A stretch of DNA of 62,812 nucleotides, taken from assembly GCA_009908855.1 (NCBI GenBank), contig JAAAOM010000044.1, positions 1-62,812 of the forward strand. The letters run 5' to 3'. Of this stretch, positions 36,680-45,056 are shown piece by piece. Below the pieces are notes generated by a model, which searched no databases, had not been told where the DNA came from, and saw nothing but the letters and a program-made list of their open reading frames with translations. Every line of letters begins with the position of its first letter. The stretch's first letter is position 1. Made by a program: the position numbers and the translations under genes. Origin of the DNA: Bacteroidota bacterium. GTDB taxonomy: Bacteria > Bacteroidota > Bacteroidia > Bacteroidales > JAAAOM01.

Positions 36680-37050
36680 TTTTTTGCCAATTTCAGTTGC
36701 TTAACAACACATAGTAAATGAGCCGGTAAAGATACATTGCTATTTAAGACAAAATCATCCCTATTTATAGCGATTTATTGAAGGTGAATTATTTATAATT
36801 GCTTGGACAAGCCCTTATGCTTTGAGATATCCAGATAAATGATATTTCTTTCTATCTTAAATGCATTCAGGGAATTTCGGCATATTTTTGGTCAAATCAT
36901 TTTACATATAAAAGCTGAAAACATCTAATATTTTTCCATTTACGGAATATCAATGCCCAAGCTAGTTCAAATTTGGGCACTGAGGATTTCGATTGTTTTC
37001 GCAGGCGCTGGGCTATATAATGTGCACTCCATTTGACCTGTTGAACTTAT
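36680..37050. other. Spacer upstream of the siderophore-uptake cluster
   Basis: This 371-base AT-rich stretch should contain the cluster promoter on the minus strand. The minus strand shows TTTG (36745-36760 area) some 15 bases before TATCTTTA, which is one mismatch from the -7 consensus and is poorly spaced. No coding sequence, RNA gene or obvious 19-base Fur palindrome was seen. Confidence 0.35.
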
Positions 37051-37758
37051 TCATTTCTTCCAAACTATCTTATTCCTCCTCTCAAACCAAACCACACCGG
37101 CAACTATGGTGGCTAACCCCAACCCATACAAAAGCCAGTTAAACTGGACAGGCACATAATTGGTAGTAATTTCAAATATCTGGTCTTTGTTTAGGTGAAA
37201 AAGGGTCGAAAAGTCATAGATTTTCAACACATATTTTGAGTAATCCCAAACAAATGCCAATATGCAGATGATGGATCCACTAATGAGTAATAACCATTCT
37301 CTTCGAATAATCTTTACCATCGGATCATTGGTTACTGCTCTTGAAATAACCAATGCAAAGGCAATCATTACCAGAGACAGGAGAATCGGTGAAATAACCG
37401 GGCCGGTCCAGGTAGTGGGAATCAGAAACAGTATATCCCAGGTAAGGAGCGATGACGGCCAGTCGAGCAATACTTTTAAAAACACATAGTAAAATATATC
37501 CCAGATGGCAAAACTGAAGAGGAACATTCCGAATCGTTCTGTTTTTGTGCGGCCTGTTAAAATACCTATACCAACCAGCATAATCAATGTTGCTGCTTCT
37601 CTGCCAATTTCGGTAATGGCTAATTTCGAACTGATAGGAACCAATGGAAATGAAAAACCTTCCGGATACAATATTTCACGCAGGTATACAACAACAGCGC
37701 ATTCCAGGTAGCCAAAAGCAATACCAAACAGGGTCAGCCAGAGATATATTCGATTCAT
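37051..37758 (-). CDS. Multi-pass inner-membrane protein of unknown function
   Basis: A 235-residue integral membrane protein with about seven hydrophobic helices, for example MNRIYLWLTLFGIAFGYLEC, AATLIMLVGIGILTG, LFSFAIWDIFYYVFLKVLL, ISPILLSLVMIAFALVIS, WLLLISGSIICILAFVWDYS and LLYGLGLATIVAGVVWF. Acidic and aromatic residues sit inside helix ends (FGYLECAVVVYLRE, IWDIFYYVFLK), which suggests function beyond structure, but I recognise no family. The start MNRIYLWL was chosen over an upstream Met that would add 46 residues overlapping repeat-like DNA. The gene is isolated, with long spacers on both sides. Confidence 0.65.
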   Translation of the reverse strand: MNRIYLWLTLFGIAFGYLECAVVVYLREILYPEGFSFPLVPISSKLAITEIGREAATLIMLVGIGILTGRTKTERFGMFLFSFAIWDIFYYVFLKVLLDWPSSLLTWDILFLIPTTWTGPVISPILLSLVMIAFALVISRAVTNDPMVKIIRREWLLLISGSIICILAFVWDYSKYVLKIYDFSTLFHLNKDQIFEITTNYVPVQFNWLLYGLGLATIVAGVVWFERRNKIVWKK

Positions 37759-38173
37759 ATTTGATTTTTGATACAAAAATAGAATAGAAATAAATGCAAA
37801 TACAATTGGCTCGAGTTTAATTTTGTGTTGAGAAATGTACTTTTCATACCCTCGCAGTGACCAATACAATCGATACGTCATTGCGAAGCAACTCACATGA
37901 CAGGTTCATGGCACAAAACACGGGTTTACCTCCCCAGGCAATGATCAGAGTAACCCGCCCACCTGATAAAGCAATCTCATGTTAGTGCTGCTGAATTAGA
38001 TTGGTTCGGGATACTGTCGCCTGAACCTCGATGAAAGTTCTATTATTTGTCAGGTTGGTTTTTCAATTGAGGCCGGTAATTCCCTCAACAAAGACGTGAT
38101 GGTTGTATCCATTACTGCAATAACTCACCATGTGGCACCTGCTCAAAAGTTCTTTATTAAGTTTAAAACATAG
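37759..38173. repeat. Intergenic repeat-like element with inverted segments
   Basis: The 415-base spacer contains no gene. At 37850-38000 it carries GTCATTGCGAAGCAACTCAC and, about 80 bases on, GATAAAGCAATCTCATGTT, words I associate with dispersed REP-like elements (CATTGCGA...GCAATCTC). Between them is a near-perfect inverted pair, CGGGTTTAC with GTAACCCG. A second small hairpin, GAGG...CCTC, lies near 38065-38080. Whether other copies exist in the genome cannot be seen here. Confidence 0.4.
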
Positions 38174-38827
38174 TTAAAACCGCAAGCCATATCGCACACC
38201 CGTATATGGAAGTATACCGGTATAACCGGGTTTTAATATGTTGTCATTGAACCGTCTTTCCTGGTCGCCACTGAACTTATAGGTCGAATATTTTAGTTTA
38301 CTGCCCATGTATAGCTCGATAAAAAATCGTTCATCCACGGGAATATAAAGTCCAAAGTATAATACACCACCATACTGTTCAATATTGGTTTCCTGTGTAT
38401 ATGTTCCGTATTCAAGCACCTGCAGTCCCAGATACTCTTTTTCAAACCATCCCGGTCCTTCATACTCAACATTGCTTTTCATGTAACTTAGTCCATAACC
38501 AAGTAGATATTGAAATTTAGTATTGTTCTGAAAAGACTGGTAATGAATAAGGCCGATATGTCCACCGTATCCGAATAATTTTTTATACTCGTCTGTATAA
38601 TACGTGTCATCCCAATCACTATAACCAATGTAATAATCATTATTCTCGTTTGCATATAATTGGGGGGCCAGCGATAACCAGGTGGATTTGCCAAGCCTGA
38701 TATCAATGTCGGTACGCAAACCGGATATGAAAAAATATTGCGGTACCATGCTATACTGGATATGCTGGGCCTTAACAAAAATGGTAAATACTATAAGAAA
38801 AGCGGGTAGGAGCGTAATTCGTTTCAT
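38174..38827 (-). CDS. Small outer-membrane beta-barrel-like protein
   Basis: A 217-residue exported protein with signal peptide MKRITLLPAFLIVFTIFVKA. The mature chain has regular amphipathic strands rich in Tyr and Trp (DIRLGKSTWLSLAPQLYA, KFQYLLGYGLSYMKSN, ERFFIELYMGSKLKYSTY) and ends in TGVRYGLRF with a terminal Phe, as expected for an 8-10-stranded barrel. The ATG at 38827 directly begins the signal; a TTG two codons upstream is less likely. It follows the LVIVD lipoprotein gene on the same strand with 22 bases between and probably belongs to the same operon. Function unknown. Confidence 0.65.
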   Translation of the reverse strand: MKRITLLPAFLIVFTIFVKAQHIQYSMVPQYFFISGLRTDIDIRLGKSTWLSLAPQLYANENNDYYIGYSDWDDTYYTDEYKKLFGYGGHIGLIHYQSFQNNTKFQYLLGYGLSYMKSNVEYEGPGWFEKEYLGLQVLEYGTYTQETNIEQYGGVLYFGLYIPVDERFFIELYMGSKLKYSTYKFSGDQERRFNDNILKPGYTGILPYTGVRYGLRF

Positions 38828-38849
38828 AACCAATCAGATAAAAACAGTA

Positions 38850-39614
38850 TTAATTAGCGGATAGTTTTTCAATTTCACTTATTTTGGTTGCTGTTTCACC
38901 GTCAAAATAATATTGGTAGAATCCATCATCACCAACAACTAACAGTAAATCGCCATTTACAATTACATCATAGGTAGTAATATCTGAAATGTGTTGGAGT
39001 AACTGAAGATTTTTAATATCACTTTTATCATAGATTTTAAGGCCATTGTCGCACACAAAAAGAAATTCATTTTTTACCGCAAGACCTTTTGGGCCTTTCA
39101 TTTCATAATCGGCCACCCAAAAAGGATCTTTCAGGTTATCGATGTTGTATATTTCCAGAAGATTAGCTGTCTGTCCGCAGCCCACATTAGCTGAATTCAG
39201 TGTTACATAAGCATATTGGCCATCGGTAACAACCGGATCACAACTGTAAAAATGTCTGGTAACGGATAATTCAACTGGTGCCGCCGGCGTTTCTATATCA
39301 TAAATATGCATACCGGTTCTTGTACCAATGAATAAACTATTGTCGAAAGGAAAAATGGTTTCTATATCAAACCCCAAAAAAGTGCTGTCGACATACTGAG
39401 GATCATTTTCCTCACTGATATCAAACGATTTCAGGCTGTTATGATCTACAATATACAAATGATCTTTGGCAATGGTAAACCGTGCCATGGAGCCTCCTGT
39501 ACCTGTTTCACTACCGGCACTGCTGTCTTCCGACGAAAAACCTCCTTCCTCACAGGCAAGGATGCCAAATACCAGGAATATAAGTATAATTATTATATCA
39601 GCGGTTTTTTTCAT
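38850..39614 (-). CDS. LVIVD-repeat lipoprotein (beta-propeller-like)
   Basis: A 254-residue lipoprotein with lipobox GILAC (Cys21), then a Ser/Gly-rich linker (GFSSEDSSAGSETGTGGS). The mature part is a series of LVIVD-type repeats, each with a 'display then value' pattern: KDHLYIVDHNSLKSFDISEE, NSLFIGTRTGMHIYDIETPA, NEFLFVCDNGLKIYDKSDI and GDLLLVVGDDGFYQYYF. Such repeats form propellers that usually bind partners; no enzyme motif is visible. It lies between a second LVIVD protein (9-base gap upstream) and the small barrel gene, so the three could form one surface assembly. Confidence 0.72.
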   Translation of the reverse strand: MKKTADIIIILIFLVFGILACEEGGFSSEDSSAGSETGTGGSMARFTIAKDHLYIVDHNSLKSFDISEENDPQYVDSTFLGFDIETIFPFDNSLFIGTRTGMHIYDIETPAAPVELSVTRHFYSCDPVVTDGQYAYVTLNSANVGCGQTANLLEIYNIDNLKDPFWVADYEMKGPKGLAVKNEFLFVCDNGLKIYDKSDIKNLQLLQHISDITTYDVIVNGDLLLVVGDDGFYQYYFDGETATKISEIEKLSAN

Positions 39615-39623
39615 GGTCTGCTT

Positions 39624-40124
39624 TTATTGTTTAATAAAATCAATTATATACGTATCTTTCGGACGGTTATATTGCTCATATTCATAAGGAATAAAACCAT
39701 CGTTCGGTACCACCGGCTCCGGGAATACATTTTTTTCACGACTTACTACGGATAGGTTTTCAGGATCGGAAATATCGATGGCTACCAAATCTACTGAGTT
39801 ATCAGCATACATGGTATTTTTTTTAATGGCCATGTTTAAACAGCCGGGAATACGTATAAAGCCAATTTTTTGCGGATTTGCCGAATCGGCATTATTAATC
39901 ACATGGACGCCCTTATATTTTTCGTTGATGAAAATATAATCATCCTTGATATAAATGCGTCCCGGTTTTTCCAGCTCACGAGGCTGTTGGTAGGCAATTG
40001 ACGATTCCAGTACATCGCGGGTTACAATAACAGGCTTGTATTCCGGTAAATAGGGCTCGTCCTCTACCGGATAAAAGGCCGTTAATACAATCAGGCTTAA
40101 ACAAAAAAGAAGCGATTTTTTCAT
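39624..40124 (-). CDS. Exported LVIVD-repeat protein
   Basis: A 166-residue protein with an N-terminal export signal (MKKSLLFCLSLIVLTAFYP) but no lipobox. It has at least two LVIVD-like units, GRIYIKDDYIFINEKYKGVH with VINNADSANP, and NTMYADNSVDLVAIDISDPE. It is short for a complete propeller, so it may act with the longer LVIVD lipoprotein encoded 9 bases downstream. It is first in the three-gene minus-strand unit and divergent from mutS2. No function can be assigned. Confidence 0.65.
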   Translation of the reverse strand: MKKSLLFCLSLIVLTAFYPVEDEPYLPEYKPVIVTRDVLESSIAYQQPRELEKPGRIYIKDDYIFINEKYKGVHVINNADSANPQKIGFIRIPGCLNMAIKKNTMYADNSVDLVAIDISDPENLSVVSREKNVFPEPVVPNDGFIPYEYEQYNRPKDTYIIDFIKQ

Positions 40125-40428
40125 GGAGTTTATTAAATTACTTTGTTCTAGCGTTTAATACAACAATGATGCTAAAACTTACCGATTAGTTGCTTTGTAT
40201 TTAGTTTTTTTACACATTACCCACCATGGTACCCTTATGTTTTGTTTTTATTATTTAGTTCTCAGTTGGTTATTTTATACATGGCAATTCAGTAATGTTT
40301 CATTATGAACGTAATATATTAACGATTATTGACAAAAAAAGACGAATGATATACATAAATTTGTCTTGTTTGATTTTGGTTTGACCAAGTTGGGTTATTT
40401 TTGTTATCCAAATTTAAATAAGTATTTT
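40125..40428. other. Divergent spacer upstream of mutS2
   Basis: A 304-base AT-rich spacer between divergent genes. The only recognisable signal is the plus-strand promoter at 40375-40403; nothing clear was found for the minus-strand unit and there is no coding potential. Confidence 0.4.
40375..40403 (+). promoter_or_regulatory. Putative mutS2 promoter, -33 TTTG and -7 TATTTTTG
   Basis: TTTG at 40375-40378 is followed after 17 bases by TATTTTTG at 40396-40403, both matching the Bacteroidota consensus. The -7 box lies 25 bases before the GTG at 40429 and inside the longer reading frame that starts at 40366, which supports the GTG start. Confidence 0.5.
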
Positions 40429-42924
40429 GTGATTTTACCATCGGGTTTTGAACAGAAATTAGGATTTGATACCATTCGTAATACAATTGCCGAAAAATGT
40501 ATATGTGAATTAGGAAGAAAAGAAGCTGAACTGCACATACAATTTTCAACCGATAAAGAAAACATTTTACAGGAATTGCAGCGGATTAACGAGTTCAGGT
40601 ATGTAATTGAGTTTGATCTTCCGTTTCCAATGGATCATTTTGTCGATCCCCTGTCATTTTTCGAGCAAATAAAAATTCAGGGTCAACATGCTGAATTGGA
40701 GGATACTCTTTTGTTTCGCCGAAGCCTGGATGCCATCAGGGAGATTGTTAATTTTTTCAAAACCGAATCCTATCAGGAAAAGCTTCCGTTGCTGTATCAT
40801 TTAAGCAAGGATTTAACCCATTATCCTTTTCTGCAGGAGCGCATAGACAAGATAATGGATCAGCAGGGCCAAATAAAAGATAATGCCTCAGCCGGGTTGC
40901 AAAAAATTCGCAAATCAGTCAGGCAAAAGGAGGCTGAAGTAAGTAAAAACATGCAACAATTCCTGAAGCAGGCACAACGCGAAGGATTTGTGGAGGCTGG
41001 TGTAGCCATTTCCATGCGTAATGGACGACCGGTTATACCTGTTCCGGCTGTTGCTAAAAAGCGTATGCCTGGTATTATTCATGATGAATCATCCAGCGGT
41101 AAAACCGTTTTTATTGAACCTTCAGGTGTTGTAGAACCGAATAATGAGATCAAGGAATTGTTTTATGCTGAACAAAGGGAGATCAAAAAAATACTAATTC
41201 AACTGGCTGATGATGTACGTTATTATTCTGACGAACTACAGCTTAATTACGAGATTTTAGGCAAATTTGATTTTCTGCATGCCAAAGCCGCTTATGCTAT
41301 ATCAATACATGCAGTAAAACCAGTGCTGAATGATTACCCTGTAGTTAACTGGAAAAATGCCATTCATCCGGGTTTATATCTCCAAAATCAAAAAGAAGGC
41401 CGACATACTGTGCCATTGAATATGCAACTGACCCGTGAAAAGCATATTCTGGTCATTTCGGGTCCCAATGCCGGAGGTAAATCGGTATGCCTGAAAACCG
41501 TGGCCCTGTTGCAATATATGTTGCAATGCGGTATGCTCATTCCGGTGAGCGAGAATTCCGAAACCGGTATATTTGAGCATATCTTTCTGAATATTGGCGA
41601 TGAACAGTCGATAGAGAATGACTTAAGCACCTACAGCTCACACCTCACCGCCCTGAAAAATTTTGTTAAGCATAGCAATAATCAATCCCTGATACTCATT
41701 GACGAATTCGGCACCGGTACTGAACCGGTACTGGGTGGTGCCATTGCCGAAGCCGTGCTGGAGGACCTTCGACTTAAAAAATGTTATGGTGTGATCACTA
41801 CGCACTACGCCAATTTAAAGCATTATGCCACCTCGGCTGATGGTATTCATAATGGTGCCATGCTCTACGACCTGCAAAAACCGGAACCCACTTATCAGCT
41901 TTCTATTGGTAAACCGGGCAGTTCATTTGCTTTTGAAATTGCCCGGAAGATTGGCCTGTCAGAAGATATTCTGAAACGTGCTGAAGAAAAAGTCGGCAGC
42001 GATCATATAGATTTCGATAAAAACCTGAGAACCATTCTAAGGGACAAAAAATACTGGGAAGAAAAACGGTCGGGTATCAGACAAAATGAAAAAAAACTGG
42101 CACATATCCTGGATATCTACGAAAAAGAGCTGGAAAAGCTGGAATCCACCAAAAAGCAAATGATGGATGAGGCCAAAGCCAAAGCACAGGAAATTGTAGA
42201 AAAGAGCAATAAAGAAATTGAGCGAACCATACGTGAGATCAGAGAATCACAGGCGGATAAAGAACATACCAAAGCAGCCCGGGATCGTCTGGAGGCTTTT
42301 AAGGAAGAGTTGGTGCGGCAGGAGAAAGATCAATCCGGGTTTGATCAAAAATACCGGAAACTAAAAGAGCGACAGGAAAAACTATCCAGGCGCCGACCCG
42401 ATCTGGCAGAGGAAAAAGAAAAAGAGGAACCCCGGAAAGTAGCGCAAACGGATTATGAAATCCATCAGGGTGATCACGTACAATTGGTTGGCCAGGATAC
42501 CGTTGGTGAAGTCATGGAAATTAAAGGTAAAAGCATAATGGTGGCTTTTGGCAACCTGATTACCACGGTTCATGAAAACAAGGTGAAGAAAGTAAGCAAT
42601 CGGCAGGCAAAGAAAATAACGAAGGGGAAAGGAAGTTACAAAGCCGATTTGCAATACCGGGAGCGTAAACTCAAATTCAAACCATCGATTGATTTGCGTG
42701 GGCAACGATCCGACGAGGCTTTGCAACATATCGTTCAGTTTATCGACGAAGCTATACTGGTTGGGGAAGACGAAGTGAAAATTTTGCATGGTAAGGGCAG
42801 TGGGGCACTTAGGCAAATTATACGCGATTATTTACAAACGGTAGACGTGGTATCTTCCTTTAAGGACGAACACATTGAACAGGGGGGAGCAGGCATTACT
42901 GTTGTGCATCTGAATCAGCATTAA
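40429..42924 (+). CDS. mutS2: Endonuclease MutS2 (MutS family ATPase with Smr domain)
   Basis: An 831-residue protein. The N-terminus ILPSGFEQKLGFDTIRNTIA is the MutS2 start. The ATPase domain has Walker A ISGPNAGGKSVCLKT at about 343-357 and Walker B LILIDEFGTGTEP near 423. A long charged coiled coil covers about 520-670. The C-terminal Smr nuclease domain has IDLRGQRSDEAL and VKILHGKGSGALRQIIRDYL with the HGKG motif. MutS2 lacks the mismatch-recognition domain and acts against recombination or in ribosome rescue, depending on species. I chose a GTG start at 40429 because the -7 promoter box lies inside the upstream 21 codons. Confidence 0.94.
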   Translation: MILPSGFEQKLGFDTIRNTIAEKCICELGRKEAELHIQFSTDKENILQELQRINEFRYVIEFDLPFPMDHFVDPLSFFEQIKIQGQHAELEDTLLFRRSLDAIREIVNFFKTESYQEKLPLLYHLSKDLTHYPFLQERIDKIMDQQGQIKDNASAGLQKIRKSVRQKEAEVSKNMQQFLKQAQREGFVEAGVAISMRNGRPVIPVPAVAKKRMPGIIHDESSSGKTVFIEPSGVVEPNNEIKELFYAEQREIKKILIQLADDVRYYSDELQLNYEILGKFDFLHAKAAYAISIHAVKPVLNDYPVVNWKNAIHPGLYLQNQKEGRHTVPLNMQLTREKHILVISGPNAGGKSVCLKTVALLQYMLQCGMLIPVSENSETGIFEHIFLNIGDEQSIENDLSTYSSHLTALKNFVKHSNNQSLILIDEFGTGTEPVLGGAIAEAVLEDLRLKKCYGVITTHYANLKHYATSADGIHNGAMLYDLQKPEPTYQLSIGKPGSSFAFEIARKIGLSEDILKRAEEKVGSDHIDFDKNLRTILRDKKYWEEKRSGIRQNEKKLAHILDIYEKELEKLESTKKQMMDEAKAKAQEIVEKSNKEIERTIREIRESQADKEHTKAARDRLEAFKEELVRQEKDQSGFDQKYRKLKERQEKLSRRRPDLAEEKEKEEPRKVAQTDYEIHQGDHVQLVGQDTVGEVMEIKGKSIMVAFGNLITTVHENKVKKVSNRQAKKITKGKGSYKADLQYRERKLKFKPSIDLRGQRSDEALQHIVQFIDEAILVGEDEVKILHGKGSGALRQIIRDYLQTVDVVSSFKDEHIEQGGAGITVVHLNQH

Positions 42925-42946
42925 TGAGAATCGTAAAAAATATACG

Positions 42947-44263
42947 ATGAACACTTTATACATTTATGCACCTCATTTTTCTCCCAGGCTCAAATATACC
43001 CTTGAGTTTGTTTTTACCAGTTACATCAAGGTGAATTATCAACTAATTGACGACCTGAATGAAATCAATAAACACCGCTATCCGTGTGTGTTGAATTACT
43101 CGTTTGAAACCCTGCCGGTACATGATTTCTGGATCAAACCTCACGATTTGCTCAGTCAAAACGGGATATCACCGGAAATAGAATTGCATACTGACTATAG
43201 GGGGCCTGTTCCATACTTTTTCGCGAATAAAAATGACGATTTGGGGTTCGATATTTTTTCGGCCATTTTTTATTTGATTTCACGGTATGAAGAATATCAA
43301 CCAACTGCTGAGTTTGATAAATACGGTCGATATCAACCAGAGAGCAGCGTTTTACAACAATTAAAAGTTTTGCAAAAACCTGTGGCAGATTATTGGATGC
43401 GATGGTTGTTCAAAGCCATACAAAATAAATACCCCAACCTGGAAATGCATAAACCCGCATACAGATTTATTTCCACCCTTGATATTGATAATGCCTATGC
43501 TTTCACCAACAAAGGGTGGGTGAGACAGAGCGGGGGACTGGTTAAAGAAATAGCCGGTGGCCGTTTCCAACACGCATCGTATAGGATTGGAACCTGGTTG
43601 AATTTGAAAGCAGATCCGTTCGATACCTATGATTATATTTTTGAAATCCATAAAAAGCACCAACAAAAACCGCTGCTGTTCTTTCTTGTAGGCGATAAGC
43701 AGGGAGTGGATACAAACCTTCATTTCCGGAATAAATCTTTCAGACAGTTAATCAAGTCGAGCGCAAAAAAAGCCGGGGTACAGTTGCATAACTCTTATGC
43801 CTCATCCCGAAAGCTGAAGCGACTGAATGAAGAAAAATCCCGTTTGGAAAATATCATTCATCAGCCGGTGCATAAAGTCAGGCAACATTATCTGGCCATA
43901 CAGTTACCACAAACCTATCGGAATTATCATGAGGCGGGAATCTCCGAAGATTACTCCCTGGGCTATGCATCCGTCCATGGTTTTCGCGCAGGCACTTCTT
44001 TTCCGTTTTATTTTTATGATTTACAAAATGAGAAGCAATTAGATGTACTGGTCTATTCATCACCCATCATGGAAGTAACGCTGCAGCAATATTTACAATT
44101 GGAACCGCGGGAAGCTATTCAGGCCTATGAGACTGTTATTAATGAGATTAAAAAGTCCGATGGTATTTTTGTAAGCCTTTGGCATAATGAATCGCTTAGC
44201 AATAGAGGTGAATGGAAAGGATGGAGGGAAGTTTTTGAAGGGATGTTGGAGAGGGCGAAATGA
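42947..44263 (+). CDS. DUF7033 / polysaccharide deacetylase-like protein
   Basis: A 438-residue protein. The N-terminal half (YIYAPHFSPRLKYTLEFVFT, ISRYEEYQ) matches the DUF7033 domain often attached to Bacteroidota carbohydrate-deacetylase-like proteins. The C-terminal half holds the deacetylase-like elements STLDIDNAYAF, PLLFFLVGDKQGVDTNLHF and the closing IFVSLWHNESLSNRGEW. The first Asp of a canonical NodB 'TFDDG' site is replaced by a DIDNAY version, so metal ligation is possible but not assured. It starts 22 bases after mutS2 and is the first of several genes for surface-glycan modification. Confidence 0.7.
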   Translation: MNTLYIYAPHFSPRLKYTLEFVFTSYIKVNYQLIDDLNEINKHRYPCVLNYSFETLPVHDFWIKPHDLLSQNGISPEIELHTDYRGPVPYFFANKNDDLGFDIFSAIFYLISRYEEYQPTAEFDKYGRYQPESSVLQQLKVLQKPVADYWMRWLFKAIQNKYPNLEMHKPAYRFISTLDIDNAYAFTNKGWVRQSGGLVKEIAGGRFQHASYRIGTWLNLKADPFDTYDYIFEIHKKHQQKPLLFFLVGDKQGVDTNLHFRNKSFRQLIKSSAKKAGVQLHNSYASSRKLKRLNEEKSRLENIIHQPVHKVRQHYLAIQLPQTYRNYHEAGISEDYSLGYASVHGFRAGTSFPFYFYDLQNEKQLDVLVYSSPIMEVTLQQYLQLEPREAIQAYETVINEIKKSDGIFVSLWHNESLSNRGEWKGWREVFEGMLERAK

Positions 44264-44361
44264 AATGGCATTGTGAAAGATAAGTAATGAATTATACTAC
44301 TTATATAAGGATAGCTTTTTTTTTTATTTTTGATAATTAATGCTATAGCTAAGTCTGGTAA

Positions 44362-44746
44362 ATGGATGAAAAAGTAAGATATTGGATTGAATTGTCTGAT
44401 TATTATTTGGAAACAGCCGTGGCAATGTTGACAAGTAAACGATATTTATATGTCGGTTTTATGTGTCATCAATCCATAGAAAAGATTTTCAAAGCCTATT
44501 ATGTACATTTAATGAATGATACTCCTCCTTTTTCCCATAGTCTATCTTATATTGCCAGGCAAGGCGGTTTTTATACTACCATGAGTGAAGAACAAATGGA
44601 TTTTAGATACCCTGGAGCCATTAAACATTGAGGCCAGGTATCCATCACATAAAGAGAGACTTTTGAAAAGATTAAATCATAACAAGCGTGAAGAAATATT
44701 AAATCTAACCAAAGAAATGCAGGGATGGATCAAAAAGAAGTTATAA
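44362..44746 (+). pseudogene. HEPN-domain protein of a HEPN/MNT pair, frameshifted
   Basis: The first 80 codons encode a HEPN domain (VRYWIELSDYYLETAVAMLT, YVGFMCHQSIEKIFKAYYVH). The frame then breaks in the T-run at 44601-44604 and stops at 44631. In the +1 frame the domain continues with LDTLEPLNIEARYPSHKERL and ends in EMQGWIKKKL at 44746, overlapping the nucleotidyltransferase start by 22 bases. The arrangement is that of a two-gene HEPN/MNT module, in which the HEPN protein is an RNase toxin and the MNT protein its antitoxin. A single extra T explains the shift. It could be a real inactivation, a phase-variable state or a sequencing error. Confidence 0.75.
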
Positions 44747-45024
44747 ATAAGGTTCGTCAATATAAAGCACTACTTCAAAATCATTTTGATGTAGACAGAG
44801 TTTATCTATTCGGCTCTTATTTATTGGGCACTAACAGGAAAGACAGTGATATAGACGTGGCCATTATATTGAATCATGTTGAAGAAGATTATTTCAGCGT
44901 AACGCCTGTGTTTTGGAAGTTAAGACATGAAGTTGATGATAGAATTGAACCCATATTGATAGAAAAAGACAATGATAGAAGTGGCTTTTTAAAGGAAATT
45001 GAAAAATGGGGGATTGAGATTTAA
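44725..45024 (+). CDS. MNT-type nucleotidyltransferase (antitoxin-like)
   Basis: A 99-residue minimal nucleotidyltransferase. The active-site pattern is VYLFGSYLLGTNRKDSDIDV, with the conserved GS and the two Asp of SDID expected to bind metal and nucleotide. Proteins of this size next to HEPN genes are usually antitoxins that adenylylate the HEPN partner. The start overlaps the end of the HEPN gene by 22 bases in another frame, indicating coupled translation. The gene itself appears intact although its partner is frameshifted. Confidence 0.88.
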   Translation: MDQKEVINKVRQYKALLQNHFDVDRVYLFGSYLLGTNRKDSDIDVAIILNHVEEDYFSVTPVFWKLRHEVDDRIEPILIEKDNDRSGFLKEIEKWGIEI

Positions 45025-45056
45025 TATTCTATCAAACTTGAAGCTTTAATTTTAAC

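Noticed and set aside
36680-37050. Fur box upstream of the TonB receptor
   Set aside because: I looked for the 19-base GATAATGATAATCATTATC-type palindrome and found no good match by eye.
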